From NCBI RefSeq assembly GCF_902498845.1, contig NZ_CABVLM010000004.1, positions 310,001 through 374,000 of the forward strand: a DNA stretch of 64,000 nt, written 5' to 3'. The stretch's first letter is position 1. Every line of letters begins with the position of its first letter. This DNA comes from Pseudoalteromonas rhizosphaerae. GTDB taxonomy: Bacteria > Pseudomonadota > Gammaproteobacteria > Enterobacterales > Alteromonadaceae. A program made the translations under genes and the position numbers. This document shows, in pieces, positions 53,548 through 63,495 of the stretch. The notes beneath the pieces were generated by a model. The model was given only the letters and a program-made list of their open reading frames with translations. It was not told the origin of the DNA and did no database searches.

Positions 53548-54030
53548 TTACTCTGCTGGATTTGGGTTAGCTAAAATAGTTTCGGTTTGTTCTTTACGGA
53601 ACGCTTCAACTTTGGCGAATATCTCCGGTTGCTGACAACCTAAAATCTGTGCAGCTAATAATCCCGCATTTGCAGCACCAGCTTCACCAATTGCTAATGT
53701 ACCTACCGCAACACCTTTTGGCATTTGGCAAATCGACAGCAATGAATCAATGCCATTTAACGTTTTAGACTTAACCGGCACACCTAATACTGGTAACGAT
53801 GTGAAAGCAGCGGCCATACCTGGTAAATGCGCTGCACCACCGGCACCGGCAATAATTACTTTAATACCACGTTCTGCTGCTGAACTTGCGTAATCAGCGA
53901 GTAGTTGAGGAGTACGATGAGCCGATACAACTTTAGTTTCGTAAGCGATGCCAAATTTATCTAGCATGATCGCCGCATGTTCCATAGTTGGCCAATCTGA
54001 CTTGGAACCCATAATAATGCCAACAGTCAT
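53548..54030 (-). CDS. purE: N5-CAIR mutase
   Basis: 160 residues. PurE class I motifs: [15 protein letters not shown] (residues 6-20), VVSAHRTP (about 39-46) and [11 protein letters not shown] (about 63-73), followed by PVLGVPV. It catalyses the rearrangement of N5-CAIR to CAIR. It is first gene of the operon with purK and has a leader of about 150 bp upstream. Purine-dependent control is likely, but I saw no clear PurR box. Confidence 0.95.
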   Translation of the reverse strand: MTVGIIMGSKSDWPTMEHAAIMLDKFGIAYETKVVSAHRTPQLLADYASSAAERGIKVIIAGAGGAAHLPGMAAAFTSLPVLGVPVKSKTLNGIDSLLSICQMPKGVAVGTLAIGEAGAANAGLLAAQILGCQQPEIFAKVEAFRKEQTETILANPNPAE

Positions 54031-54134
54031 AAATACTCCTCAGTAATGGTTTTAATACCTATAGCGGACTTATGTCCGCATTAAAGGCGGTTATTATACA
54101 CGTATTAATTGTTAAATTGCGAATATCGAGTAAC

Positions 54135-54162
54135 AAAAAAGCCATGACTAGCATGGCTTTTT
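54135..54162 (-). terminator. Terminator of ybiT
   Basis: Stem AAAAAGCCATG / CATGGCTTTTT (54136-54146 and 54152-54162) with a five-base loop, followed on the minus strand by T residues. It lies 22 bp after the ybiT stop. Confidence 0.8.
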
Positions 54163-54183
54163 GAGCAGTAAGTAAATTGAGCT

Positions 54184-55770
54184 TTAGCCTTCTTTACTGG
54201 CTAAATATTCAGAGTAAGTACCTCTGAAATCAATTATTTTGCCGTCTTTGATCTCCCAAATACGGGTTGCAACTGAGGATACAAATTGACGGTCGTGAGA
54301 TACAAACATTAACGTACCTTCATATGCTTCTAGCGCAAGGTTTAATGCTTCTATTGACTCCATGTCCATGTGGTTCGTTGGCTCATCCATTAATAGGATA
54401 TTTGGTTTATGCATCATAATCTTACCAAATAGCATGCGGCCTTGCTCACCACCAGATATTACTTTTACAGACTTTTTAATATCATTTTGTGAGAACAACA
54501 TACGGCCTAAGAAACTGCGAACAACTTGTTCATCATCGCCTTCTTGCTGCCATTGCTCCATCCACTGAAATAAGTTCATATCGGTGGCAAATTCATCAGC
54601 ATGATCTTGCGCATAATAACCGATATTATGGTTTTCAGACCATTTAAACTCGCCTTGCTTCGGTGCCAAACGACCTGCTAAAGTATTTAATAGTGTTGTT
54701 TTACCAACCCCATTTTCACCGATGATAGCGATACGCTCGCCTACTTCAACTAAGCCTTCAAGGCCAGTGAACAGCATATCGTCAAAACCTTGGCCTAAGT
54801 TTGTTAATTCAAGGGCATTACGGAATAACTGTTTTTCTTGCTCAAAACGAATGAACGGTGTTTGACGTGACGATGCTTTAACTTCATCTAATTGAATCTT
54901 GTCAATTCGCTTGGCACGAGATGTTGCTTGCTTTGCTTTAGATGCATTAGCTGAAAAACGCGAAACAAACTGTTGTAGCTCGGCAATTTGATTTTTCTTC
55001 TTGGCATTTTCACTTAATAAGCGTTCACGAGCTTGCGTTGCTGCAAACATATATTCGTCATAGTTACCTGGGTATATACGCAATTCACCATAGTCAATAT
55101 CAGCCATATGCGTACATACAGAGTTTAAGAAATGACGGTCATGGGAAATGATGATCATTGTGCAATCACGTTGATTCAGTACATCTTCGAGCCACTTGAT
55201 AGTATAAATATCCAAGTTATTAGTTGGCTCATCGAGTAGCATGATATCTGGATCTGAAAATAACACTTGCGCAAGAAGCACACGCAGTTTAAAACCAGGA
55301 GCAATCTCTGACATCGGACCGTAATGCTGATCAGTTGCAATACCTACGCCCATTAGTAGCTCGCCGGCTTTAGATTCTGCAGAATAGCCATCCATTTCAG
55401 CAAACTCAGTTTCAAGATCGGCAACCTTCATGCCATCCTCTTCACTCATTTCAGGCAAGCTATAGATTCGATCACGCTCTTGTTTAATTGCCCACAGCTC
55501 TTTGTGGCCCATTATCACAGTATCAATAACTGAATATTCTTCGTAAGCGAATTGGTCTTGGTTTAGTTTAGCAACACGTTCATTTGGATCAGTACTTACA
55601 TTACCAGCTGACGGCTCCAGTTCCCCACTTAAGATTTTCATAAATGTTGATTTACCACAGCCATTTGCGCCAATTAAACCATAGCGGTTACCTTCGCCAA
55701 ATTTAGCTGAAATATTCTCAAATAACGGTTTAGCACCAAATTGCATGGTGATGTTAGCTGTACTGATGAT
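54184..55770 (-). CDS. ybiT: ABC-F ATPase YbiT, apparent AUC start
   Basis: About 528 residues with two ABC domains, each with Walker A (GANGCGKST near residue 37, GENGVGKTT near 350) and signature/Walker B ([21 protein letters not shown]). It is closest to YbiT, a ribosome-associated ABC-F protein. The start is odd: the homologous first residue falls on an ATC at 55768-55770, placed 7 nt after a perfect GGAGGG, while the only conventional upstream start (TTG at 55785) lies inside that Shine-Dalgarno. A non-AUG start is therefore likely. It has its own terminator. Confidence 0.9.
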   Translation of the reverse strand: MISTANITMQFGAKPLFENISAKFGEGNRYGLIGANGCGKSTFMKILSGELEPSAGNVSTDPNERVAKLNQDQFAYEEYSVIDTVIMGHKELWAIKQERDRIYSLPEMSEEDGMKVADLETEFAEMDGYSAESKAGELLMGVGIATDQHYGPMSEIAPGFKLRVLLAQVLFSDPDIMLLDEPTNNLDIYTIKWLEDVLNQRDCTMIIISHDRHFLNSVCTHMADIDYGELRIYPGNYDEYMFAATQARERLLSENAKKKNQIAELQQFVSRFSANASKAKQATSRAKRIDKIQLDEVKASSRQTPFIRFEQEKQLFRNALELTNLGQGFDDMLFTGLEGLVEVGERIAIIGENGVGKTTLLNTLAGRLAPKQGEFKWSENHNIGYYAQDHADEFATDMNLFQWMEQWQQEGDDEQVVRSFLGRMLFSQNDIKKSVKVISGGEQGRMLFGKIMMHKPNILLMDEPTNHMDMESIEALNLALEAYEGTLMFVSHDRQFVSSVATRIWEIKDGKIIDFRGTYSEYLASKEG

Positions 55771-56071
55771 AGCGCTACCCTCCAACGGGGAAAATCAAAG
55801 AAATAAAATTGGCTGGAGTGTAAACCAAATAGGCCTATTTTTCCATGAATTATTAGCTTTGTGGGCTATAGCTGCTGTCCATCGAAATAAGCTAATTTAG
55901 GTCAATTTATTATGCTAGTATTGTGTAGCTGCGCACAAAAAGAACATAAATTAACAATTCAAATTTCCTCTATCATTTTTTGATGATATTTTTTCACTTT
56001 AGCCATTAATTTAGCTTTGTTAGTCTGCGCGACCAAAGGACAATGATAAATAGCACACAAGGCAATATTAA

Positions 56072-57280
56072 ATGAATAGAAAATTAATTGGGGTCATCAT
56101 CGCAAGCGCGTTGATAGCACCGAGCGTAAACGCTGTTGAGGTTTATGATGACGGAAAAAACAATTTAACCATCGGTGGTTTTATTGACGCCAGAATAATC
56201 CACACACAAGGGCAAACTGAAATAGTTAATGGTGCATCACGGATTAGCTTTGATTTTAGTCGCAAACTAAAAGATCAGTGGTCAGCTTTAGCCTTATTAG
56301 AATGGGGTGTAAACCCTGTTGGTAGTAGCGATATTATCTATAACAACCGCTTTGAATCTATTCAAGATAAATTTTTATATAACCGACTTGGTTATGTAGG
56401 TATAGCACATGAAAAATACGGACAAGTGACAATTGGTAAACAATGGGGTGCTTGGTACGACGTAGTTTATAGTACTAATTACAGCCTAGTGTGGGATGGC
56501 AATGCAGCCGGTGTTTACACTTACAACAAAGACGATGGTGCAATTAATGGTACCGGGCGCGGTGACAAGTTATTGCAGTATCGTAATACGTTCGGTGATT
56601 TTAGTATTGCAACACAAGTGCAATTTAAAAATAATGATTTTTATACTTGCGATATCGAAGCCATTTCTGAAGCTGCTTGTCAGACTTTGTGGGAAAATGG
56701 CAGTGATCTTGCTCAACAAGTAGAATTTAATTCAACCTATGGGGCAGCCGTTACCTATTCAGTAAGCGACGACTTAAAACTTTCTGCTGGGTTTAACCGC
56801 GGAGAACTGACCGTAAATTACGCAGCAGGACGAATTCAGTCTGTTAATGATTTTATTTATGGCGCAGGCGTTACTTGGGGTAACTTCAACAATGATGGCC
56901 TTTATTTTGCCGCAAATATCAACAAAAATGAAAATCATGATACCGATAACTTAGGCCGTCTGATCAAAGACGCGATTGGGGTAGAGTCTTTATTATCTTA
57001 TAAGTTTGATAATGACATTCGTACCTTCATTGCATATAACGTCTATGATGCTGGAACAGATTACGTGATCCAACCAAATTTTAACGCCGACCCTAATGAC
57101 AACTTTAAACGTCAATTTACAGTACTTGGCTTTCACTATCTATTCGACGAAGATACGATTTTTTACATTGAAGCACGTAAAGACTTTAGTGATTTTTCAA
57201 GTGCCGATAAAGAGCAAGAATATCAAATGGGTCTATCAGAAGATGATGGCATTGCATTTGGTTTTCATTACACATTATAA
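56072..57280 (+). CDS. Gram-negative porin (OmpC-type)
   Basis: 402 residues with a signal peptide (about residues 1-21, ending VNA). The mature start VEVYDDGKNNLTIGGFIDAR is characteristic of porins, and the alternating beta-strand pattern ends in the aromatic-terminated FGFHYTL expected for outer membrane insertion. It is a trimeric channel for small hydrophilic solutes. A 287-bp gap from ybiT holds its promoter, and a strong terminator follows. Confidence 0.88.
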   Translation: MNRKLIGVIIASALIAPSVNAVEVYDDGKNNLTIGGFIDARIIHTQGQTEIVNGASRISFDFSRKLKDQWSALALLEWGVNPVGSSDIIYNNRFESIQDKFLYNRLGYVGIAHEKYGQVTIGKQWGAWYDVVYSTNYSLVWDGNAAGVYTYNKDDGAINGTGRGDKLLQYRNTFGDFSIATQVQFKNNDFYTCDIEAISEAACQTLWENGSDLAQQVEFNSTYGAAVTYSVSDDLKLSAGFNRGELTVNYAAGRIQSVNDFIYGAGVTWGNFNNDGLYFAANINKNENHDTDNLGRLIKDAIGVESLLSYKFDNDIRTFIAYNVYDAGTDYVIQPNFNADPNDNFKRQFTVLGFHYLFDEDTIFYIEARKDFSDFSSADKEQEYQMGLSEDDGIAFGFHYTL

Positions 57281-57304
57281 CTAGAACATATAACTAGAAC
57301 ACTG

Positions 57305-57333
57305 ACAGGCTGATTATTTAATCAGCCTGTTTT
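57305..57333 (+). terminator. Rho-independent terminator of the porin gene
   Basis: Stem ACAGGCTGATTA / TAATCAGCCTGT (57305-57316 and 57319-57330) with a two-base loop and TTTT, 25 bp after the porin stop. Confidence 0.85.
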
Positions 57334-57341
57334 GCTAATAT

Positions 57342-57557
57342 TTAGCACCCGCTGCGATCACACTTTTTTGCTTTACCTTTAGTTGCAAACGCTTTTGTCA
57401 AAGCCAAATAACCTTCCTTAGGTCCTAAAATTATCCATAACATTAAAATTCCCCCCGGTAATAAAATTGCTTTAAGTAATGGTCCTAGCATGTAAGAATA
57501 AAAAATAATAAATGGGATAAATAGTCCGTAACCAATAACTTTTTTGATAAAGTTCAT
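57342..57557 (-). CDS. Small membrane protein (71 aa)
   Basis: One or two hydrophobic segments (about residues 8-28 and 32-46) and a basic, Cys-containing C-terminus (KCDRSGC). No family recognised. AAGGA at 6 nt before the ATG supports translation. It is divergent from the TetR gene across a 110-bp gap, a common layout for a regulator and its target. Confidence 0.6.
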   Translation of the reverse strand: MNFIKKVIGYGLFIPFIIFYSYMLGPLLKAILLPGGILMLWIILGPKEGYLALTKAFATKGKAKKCDRSGC

Positions 57558-57667
57558 ATAAGTTCCTTGTTTAAATGAGCGTGCTCATAAATATAATTGA
57601 GCGCAGTCACTTTTTCAAGTAACTTCATCTTTACTATCACAAGTTAAATATAATTAATTGATATACA

Positions 57668-58189
57668 ATGAATAAAAAAACGCAAACCTACAATAAAATT
57701 CTTACCTCGGCGTGGCTGTTATTCTTAGAGCAAGGTTATGCTCATACATCTACACGAGAAATTGCAAAAGCGGCTAATGTGGCCGTTGGTACTGTGTTTA
57801 GTCATTTCGAAAATAAAATCGACTTACTAAAAGCAGGAATGCAGCAACAAATAGATACGATCATTCATCAGGCTAGTTTAACTGATCGCCAACATGCACC
57901 AAGGCTTAAGTTACGTCACTATGCCCTACCGTTGTTTGAATTTTATTGTAATAACATTGAATTTAGTAAAATATTGATAAGCGATATGATTTGGCAAGCA
58001 GCTTTTTTTGAACAGCAAATGAGTGAGTTTAAAAAACGGCTGTTCAATGAACAGCAAGAGTTTGACGATATAAAAGCAAGTGTGATGTTAGATTGTTATT
58101 TTATGACCATTATTTCAGGGTTAAATGAACCTGCGCCAGAACCTGAAAAAATGCTACGCCAACTCACCAGCAAAATATCTATTCTTTAG
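57668..58189 (+). CDS. TetR/AcrR-family transcriptional regulator
   Basis: 173 residues. The N-terminal helix-turn-helix spans about residues 10-55 (ILTSAWLLFLEQGYAHTSTR, EIAKAANVAVGTVFSHFENK), followed by a ligand-binding domain with no recognised subfamily. It likely represses a divergent or nearby gene, possibly the small membrane protein at 57342. The operator was not identified. Confidence 0.85.
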   Translation: MNKKTQTYNKILTSAWLLFLEQGYAHTSTREIAKAANVAVGTVFSHFENKIDLLKAGMQQQIDTIIHQASLTDRQHAPRLKLRHYALPLFEFYCNNIEFSKILISDMIWQAAFFEQQMSEFKKRLFNEQQEFDDIKASVMLDCYFMTIISGLNEPAPEPEKMLRQLTSKISIL

Positions 58190-58523
58190 CAACAACTTAT
58201 TTCACGCTGTGTTTCACTTTGGGCATTAAATTTAAGCTTTTAACTTACCCTTTGTTTAAGTTAAAAGCTTAACTTAAAGTAATAGCGCTTTTCTATGTGG
58301 TTAAGTGCATTTTTATTTGACCTGAACCTGATTACTTTAAGAACTCTGTAACTGCCCTATTAGTAAATCGTTGTATCAATGAAGATCCCTCCAAAGCCAA
58401 ATAAGCATAACTCTTGTGATACGTTTAATCGAATTACTAACTTTGATTTATCAAGCTCATAATTCCTTTTGATAGCTTTTAGTTAAAAATAACTCTTATG
58501 CAGAGTTATCTTAATTAATAAAC
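58190..58523. other. Intergenic region with long inverted repeat
   Basis: 334 bp with no intact gene. A perfect 16-bp inverted repeat lies at 58232-58247 (TTAAGCTTTTAACTTA) and 58257-58272, separated by 9 bases. The stem is long but AT-rich, so it may be a weak terminator or a protein site. The rest is AT-rich; a coding-like run on the minus strand ending near 58340 could be a decayed end of the esterase gene, but I could not confirm it. Confidence 0.45.
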
Positions 58524-58844
58524 TTAGTATGATGTGTTCTTTTGTAGTTTGTTACGCTTCAATAAAAGCCAAAATTGATTGGGGATCGATACCAAAATTG
58601 TATCCTGCTGCGCTGGTAGCTCAGCCATCACAGAATCCCACTGCGTAAGATTAAAGTTACCGTCGGTTCTAATGATCAAGGAGTAGCGTTTATTTGGCTC
58701 ATAATTGCTAGGTAAACGAATAAACACTTTCCTACTTTCATCCAATTCCTTAGAGTAAATAGTGATGTCTTTAAAATTTGACGTGTAATGCGCGTTATAT
58801 TTATAAATGACAATAGCGCATGCAATGAAGCCGGCTGTACTCAA
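58524..58844 (-). pseudogene. Truncated alpha/beta-hydrolase esterase
   Basis: 106 residues with a hydrophobic N-terminus and then the start of a putative-esterase fold (FKDITIYSKELDESRKVFIR, then a YSLIIRTDGNF strand). The frame ends after IPNQFWLLLKRNK, well before the nucleophile region, so the C-terminal two thirds are missing. Normal members are about 350 residues. It is probably non-functional. Confidence 0.55.
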
Positions 58845-58970
58845 TAGAATTATGATTGCAGTGCGATTTAGTTTTTTTTATAGCAGCATAGCTTTCAGGT
58901 AAAGATTGTTTTAAAAAACAATCTTTACCTGTATTTTTAATTAAACTACCGTTATGTAACAAAGTATGAT

Positions 58971-59468
58971 TTACAGTTGATACACCCATTGTTCACTCGC
59001 TACATGAGTGAATTTAAAACGGCGAAGTAATTGCTGGCTTTGGGTGTTTTCTATCGCCACTTTAGCCTTTAAATTAGTAATGCTCAACTCATTGCCTAAC
59101 TGCGTAACAAGGGCTGTTATATTTGTTAGTATGAATGCTAATGCTTCAGACATATACCCATTCCCCCAATGATTTGGTGACAACTCAAAACCTAGCAAAG
59201 CAGTATCTTCTTCAATATCATATAAACCAATGCAGCCAATCAAGGTCGACGTATTTAATAAGTACATTCCAAAGCGCAGCGTATTTCCTTCATACATGCC
59301 AGTAATATCATCTTGGATCAGTTGTTTTACGTCATCACGCGTAAGTGGCACTGCATAGTCATTAAACTGAGCAACTAACGGCTCAGACAAAATAGCCCAC
59401 AACGCACTACAGTCCCTATGCTTAATTGGCTTTAATGTGATTCGACTTAGTGCAAACTCATTGTTCAT
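58971..59468 (-). CDS. GNAT-family N-acetyltransferase (RimJ/RimL type)
   Basis: 165 residues. Typical of the family are LSRITLKPIKHRDCSALWAI at the N-terminus, GCIGLYDIEEDTALLGFELSP (about 78-98) and the acetyl-CoA-binding GNGYMSEAL loop (about 103-111). The substrate is unknown, most likely a small molecule or a ribosomal-protein amino terminus. It is divergent from the small gene at 59550. Confidence 0.8.
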   Translation of the reverse strand: MNNEFALSRITLKPIKHRDCSALWAILSEPLVAQFNDYAVPLTRDDVKQLIQDDITGMYEGNTLRFGMYLLNTSTLIGCIGLYDIEEDTALLGFELSPNHWGNGYMSEALAFILTNITALVTQLGNELSITNLKAKVAIENTQSQQLLRRFKFTHVASEQWVYQL

Positions 59469-59549
59469 AAATAAAATTAAATTACGGCTTTAAAGCCCGC
59501 TATTATTCCCTTAAGATACCCGCCATACAAGTTAATAACTGAGCTAATT

Positions 59550-59753
59550 ATGAATGACGAATTTAAAGTAATACAACCTACAACCACAGTGTATTGCCCA
59601 AAGCGCGGTGAAGGTTGGACCCTTACAGGTATTACTAGCATTAATGAATTTACATCTGTTATGTTTGATGGTGTTCGTTATACATTGCCAGCAAGAGAGA
59701 TTGTAGAGCAGTTATTACCGAATCAATTAGCGCGTGAAAAGCAAAATAGCTAA
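59550..59753 (+). CDS. Small hypothetical protein (67 aa)
   Basis: Compact, mixed-charge protein with no membrane segment and no recognised family. The spacing to the divergent GNAT gene is about 80 bp. Function unknown. Confidence 0.5.
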   Translation: MNDEFKVIQPTTTVYCPKRGEGWTLTGITSINEFTSVMFDGVRYTLPAREIVEQLLPNQLAREKQNS

Positions 59754-59773
59754 GCTACTTATAAATATAAGAT

Positions 59774-60118
59774 TTAACGTTTTAAAATATAGGTTCCAAT
59801 TGGTGTATCAAGATGAAGATTATGTTTATCTACAAGTAATACTTCCCATTTAGTTGTCTCTCCAGCTGAGGTTACATGTAATATTTTCCCTTCTCTGTGA
59901 TAAGGATGATACCTGTTACCATACTCTTTCATCATCTCAAGGATCCCCGCATCATCAATTTTGACAAAGTTACCATCTTTAATTTTTATGGTATTTGTAT
60001 CTGAAGCAATGATTTGTGTTAATTTCCATTTAAATTGAATATCGTTTTCTTTTGAGAAAGTCGAAGTAGAGCATAGTAAAATGCTTAAAGTGAAAAAGTA
60101 TTTAATAATATTTTTCAT
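59774..60118 (-). CDS. Small secreted protein (114 aa)
   Basis: A signal peptide starts at the ATG at 60118 (a run of Phe/Leu/Ile ending TFSKE), which is favoured over an ATG at 60133 because the extra residues are charged. The mature part is about 90 residues, beta-rich and soluble. No family recognised. Probably periplasmic. Confidence 0.5.
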   Translation of the reverse strand: MKNIIKYFFTLSILLCSTSTFSKENDIQFKWKLTQIIASDTNTIKIKDGNFVKIDDAGILEMMKEYGNRYHPYHREGKILHVTSAGETTKWEVLLVDKHNLHLDTPIGTYILKR

Positions 60119-60312
60119 GTTTTTATTATCCATAAATCTAACTGAAAAATTAACCTTTAACCTATTGATGAACGGCCTAAAATGCCGATGATAAATAGTT
60201 TAAAGTTTGGTGTGCGCGAACGATAATACACAAACCAAATTAATGGCTGAATATACTAGCAGCTTACTGATTTGTTCTTCAAAGTTGAATCTGCTAGTAA
60301 GTGAATGACGCA

Positions 60313-60735
60313 TTATTTGTATTGACTAAAATCAACCTCTTCTTTAATAAACTTACCACTAGCCAATAAAACACCTTCAATATCTGTTATTACTTGTAGA
60401 TTATTTTTAGGGGCATGAATGAAAAAAGCCAAAGCCCATCTATCGTCATCTAATTCATATTCTCCATTTGGATATTTCCAGAAGGTCAGAAACTCATCTG
60501 CAGCTACGGCCATTGAAGCAATATCAAAAGAAGAGTATTGAGTTGGTTCAAAAGACTTAAGTTGATCAGGTTCAGCTTTTAATCCTTGTACGAGAATTTT
60601 TTGTATATCAGGATACTGAGGCCCCGTATGGTCTCCCAAAAATTCAATTAAAAGCTCTTCTGTTTTATATCCAGGTCTTACTAGAAATTTTTCCATCTTG
60701 GTTAACGCCTCATACACCAGATCAGTGTTTTGCAT
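60313..60735 (-). CDS. Small soluble protein, possible immunity-type (140 aa)
   Basis: Acidic, helical N-terminus and a more beta-like C-terminus. No family recognised. It lies in a cluster of small same-strand genes next to a SUKH remnant, a layout seen in immunity arrays against polymorphic toxins. That role is inference from context. Confidence 0.5.
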   Translation of the reverse strand: MQNTDLVYEALTKMEKFLVRPGYKTEELLIEFLGDHTGPQYPDIQKILVQGLKAEPDQLKSFEPTQYSSFDIASMAVAADEFLTFWKYPNGEYELDDDRWALAFFIHAPKNNLQVITDIEGVLLASGKFIKEEVDFSQYK

Positions 60736-60788
60736 ATTTAAAAAAAGATGTAATTAAGTATTCAAATTTTAATTGAACAATACAAAAA

Positions 60789-61118
60789 CTATCGCTTTTT
60801 ATCTGGAGCTACGCGATATAGTGCGGGCTTGTTATTTCTAATTACAGAGATAGTGTTGCCTTCAAATACTACTTGCTTCCACTCAATATTAAAACTGTCT
60901 TTATCAATAATAAGTGATTCATCGCCTGTAATTTCATAATCTAAAACTGGAGCATAAATTGGACCATCTTTGATACCGATAGTTGCTATGACGAAATTAT
61001 CAGTAAAACAAAAATCCTCGATACGAGTGTCATCGATTATCGATAACATTAACCCTTCAAGTTTATTCTTTATCATCACGATCTCATTAGACAATAACTG
61101 CACCGCATAGTAGATCAC
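60789..61118 (-). CDS. Small protein translationally coupled to the SUKH remnant (109 aa)
   Basis: The GTG at 61118 overlaps the stop of the upstream SUKH-like frame (GTGA, 4 bp), a coupling that strongly supports this start. The protein is soluble, mixed alpha/beta and unrecognised. The SUKH gene now lacks its 5' end, so expression may be reduced. Confidence 0.55.
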   Translation of the reverse strand: MIYYAVQLLSNEIVMIKNKLEGLMLSIIDDTRIEDFCFTDNFVIATIGIKDGPIYAPVLDYEITGDESLIIDKDSFNIEWKQVVFEGNTISVIRNNKPALYRVAPDKKR

Positions 61119-61474
61119 TCTACTGGGCTGTGAGTGTATTTGAACTTGATTAAAATATGAATTAAGTTAGTTATACTTTCAATTGAGTCTATTTCAGCTG
61201 ATACTTGAGTAACAAAAAATGCAGTCAAACCCGGCTCACCATTTCTCCCATTTTTTCTGTAGTCTAAACATAGCTGACTTTCACTGTGACCTGCTATTGA
61301 TACAAGAAGCTCTTTATGATGTACATCGTTACAATTGCTAAACCAATCATTTTCAGAGGCTAGGCACCACTGAGATACGGAGCATATTCCATCGACGATA
61401 GAATCGCCAATTTGTTCAAGATATGAAAGACTGGGCTCTGATTGAAGATGCTTCAGAGCTTCTTGAGTAAATAC
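61115..61474 (-). pseudogene. SUKH (SMI1/KNR4) immunity protein, 5'-truncated
   Basis: A 119-codon frame without a start codon and with a stop just upstream, but coding-like throughout. The LCLDYRKNGRNGEPG motif is the hallmark of the C-terminal half of SUKH/SMI1 immunity proteins. The N-terminal portion is absent, so this is a remnant. It overlaps the next gene by 4 bp. SUKH proteins neutralise nuclease and deaminase toxins. Confidence 0.7.
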
Positions 61475-61491
61475 TTATAACAAGGTATTTC

Positions 61492-61776
61492 ATGGCACAA
61501 CAGAAATTAACTTTTGAGGGATCATGTTCAAGGGTTTGCGCTATTAAACTCACGACATGTGGCGGCCCCACAGCTTCTGGGTTAGAAGGCTATATTTGTG
61601 AGAATTGCGCATCGTTTCTCGTAACTCAGCTCAAAGCTGGCTGTAAGCTCTTAACTAAACCATGTACCTACTGCGGAAACCAGCCAACGATTAAAATAAC
61701 GTCGCGATATAATGTATGCCACTCTTGCGCTGTAAAAGCCTTGGAAGCAACTAGGAGGTGGTATAAAAGCAAATGA
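61492..61776 (+). CDS. Small cysteine-rich zinc-ribbon-like protein (94 aa)
   Basis: Cysteine pairs include CENC, CTYC and CHSC plus two isolated cysteines near the N-terminus (CSRVC), enough for two zinc ribbons. No family recognised. It is the only plus-strand gene in the small-gene cluster and starts 18 bp from the truncated SUKH frame. AAGG precedes the ATG. Confidence 0.5.
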   Translation: MAQQKLTFEGSCSRVCAIKLTTCGGPTASGLEGYICENCASFLVTQLKAGCKLLTKPCTYCGNQPTIKITSRYNVCHSCAVKALEATRRWYKSK

Positions 61777-61900
61777 TTACTGGATTACAGTGTTTAAGGG
61801 TAAGTATAAAAATAAAACAACCTGAACATTGTTATCCCTTTAATTGCATATGTAATCTAGGCTCATCATAAACCTAAAAATTAACTACTACAAAGAAAGA

Positions 61901-62305
61901 CTAGGTAAATTTTCGTACCTTAATAACTTTACTTAATAACTGCTTTTTCGGGTAGTTAATTGTTAACTCAAATCGCTCGAATTGATTAAAAATCAATTCA
62001 TAACAGTTGTTAGATAGCTCGTTAAAATCAGTTAATAGAAAGCTGTTGTAAAATGGCGTAAAACTATAAGTCGCTACTAGCTTAATCTGCTTATTTAAAA
62101 TAACAACTTCACAGCCTTCTTCAAATAGGCAGTCCCAGTTAAGTAGAAGAAGATAATAATCAGCGAGCTCAAATTGTTTTTCTATTTCATAACCCGAGAC
62201 TTGCAGTGCCGTTTTGTCACCGCAAACATATAAATAAGACTTTAAAGGGCGATCTTCGTACTTGCTTTTATGCTGCTGCAAACTAAATATTTTAATCGGA
62301 GTCAA
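61901..62305 (-). CDS. Small hypothetical protein, possible immunity-type (134 aa)
   Basis: Soluble, Tyr/Leu-rich, mixed alpha/beta protein with no recognised domain. It belongs to the same small-gene cluster. An immunity role is possible from context only. Confidence 0.45.
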   Translation of the reverse strand: MTPIKIFSLQQHKSKYEDRPLKSYLYVCGDKTALQVSGYEIEKQFELADYYLLLLNWDCLFEEGCEVVILNKQIKLVATYSFTPFYNSFLLTDFNELSNNCYELIFNQFERFELTINYPKKQLLSKVIKVRKFT

Positions 62306-62401
62306 AAGCTTTCCTTTTTGAATAATTCTGAGCTCGTAAATGTGTTGTAGTCTCTTGTTTGGTCTTCATTATAAAGAACAGCTAATTTAACTTAGGTTTC
62401 A

Positions 62402-62833
62402 CTATCCACCCCATATAATTACGATAGCATTGTTATTAGATGCTGCGCTCTTTAAAAAATTAAACATTGAGTCAAACAGCCAAAAATCTGGCGAACAATT
62501 CACTTCATAGAGCAACTCTTGAAAATATGGCTTCGACTTGTTTTCTAGCTCCGTCACAATTGACGCGATCATTTCTTTGCCAACAAATACAACGTCGGGA
62601 TCATCATATTCATTTGGTTCTGCACGGAGCTCCCCTTGGAATAACAAACTCAATGGTTCACCTTGGTTCTTTAATGCTAAGACCCAACCGGGTATTGATT
62701 CTTCAGCATCGCAAGATTCATAATTCTGAATCTCAATTTCTCCTAAAACATCATACCATTCGCTTTTCGCTACCTTTCCTTCGAAAGCAGACCGAACTTC
62801 GTTTTCAACTTTATAAAATGTACCGAAACTCAT
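62402..62833 (-). CDS. Small hypothetical protein, possible immunity-type (143 aa)
   Basis: Acidic protein with a beta-rich middle and an aromatic C-terminus (SPDFWLFDSMFNFLK, ending IIWGG). No family recognised. It is the last of the minus-strand cluster before the intron remnant. Confidence 0.45.
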   Translation of the reverse strand: MSFGTFYKVENEVRSAFEGKVAKSEWYDVLGEIEIQNYESCDAEESIPGWVLALKNQGEPLSLLFQGELRAEPNEYDDPDVVFVGKEMIASIVTELENKSKPYFQELLYEVNCSPDFWLFDSMFNFLKSAASNNNAIVIIWGG

Positions 62834-63069
62834 TTTTACCTCTAACGAGCCTGTAGATTAACTCGTTTTTTATTTATATTCCTTGATGGTTAAACCATAG
62901 CCGAGTTGCTATTTTGCTGCAATCGGCAACTGACTTTCATGTAAAATATAAAAAGACTTAGGATTATTTTAATTGGCATTTTTGAATGTATTCACTTTCG
63001 TTTATCTGTGCAAGGTCAATTTATTCATGCCTTTTAACTCTAATATTGCACAGTATTTTTTGACCTTTA

Positions 63070-63410
63070 TTTGTCGATGTAGCTTACTTGCTGTCTGCCA
63101 ACGCTTATCAGCTTACGGTGGATTTAGATCATTGGATCCGCCGCAGGATAAATTTGTGTTACTGGCGGCAATTGCGCACTTTACAAAGGAATAGCACGCA
63201 TAAAGTACGCAGTTTAATGAAATTGGGTGTTAGTGAAAGACTCGCCATAGCATGTGGTATCACCAGTACCAAAAGTAGGCGCTTGGAAGCGAAGGCACTT
63301 GTAGAAGCTCAAAAACAAAAGGAATTAACATTGCATTAGGCAGTGATTACTTAGCTTCACAAGGGTTAGTGTCATTGAGAGATATTTGGATCAATACTCA
63401 TTACGGGAGA
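63070..63410 (+). pseudogene. Group II intron reverse transcriptase/maturase, C-terminal remnant
   Basis: A run from about 63070 reads LDHWIRRRINLCYWRQ and VRSLMKLGVSERLAIACGIT, the hallmark of the maturase (X) and DNA-binding end of LtrA-type proteins. The frame breaks near 63320. A second frame (63321-63410) then reads GINIALGSDYLASQGLVSLR and ends at TGA 63411. The upstream RT domain is missing, so the gene is dead. Confidence 0.8.
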
Positions 63411-63495
63411 TGAACCGCCCATTGCACTTCCTGCTAATAGAAAGCGCATGATGTGTGGTGTGGGGGCTGTAGGTTAGAGACCTCCGGCTACCCGA
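63411..63495 (+). mobile_element. Group II intron 3' ribozyme remnant (domains V/VI-like)
   Basis: Directly after the remnant ORF come GAACCGCCC, then GGTGTGGGGGC, then a hairpin (near 63465-63490) and the CCCGATTAT end typical of the 3' part of bacterial group II introns. The final bases coincide with the stop codon of the convergent gene at 63496, so the intron-flank junction lies at about 63495. Confidence 0.65.

Noticed and set aside
58801..58989. Separate small gene overlapping the GNAT gene and the esterase remnant
   Set aside because: The frame reads poorly and overlaps better-supported coding sequence on the same strand.
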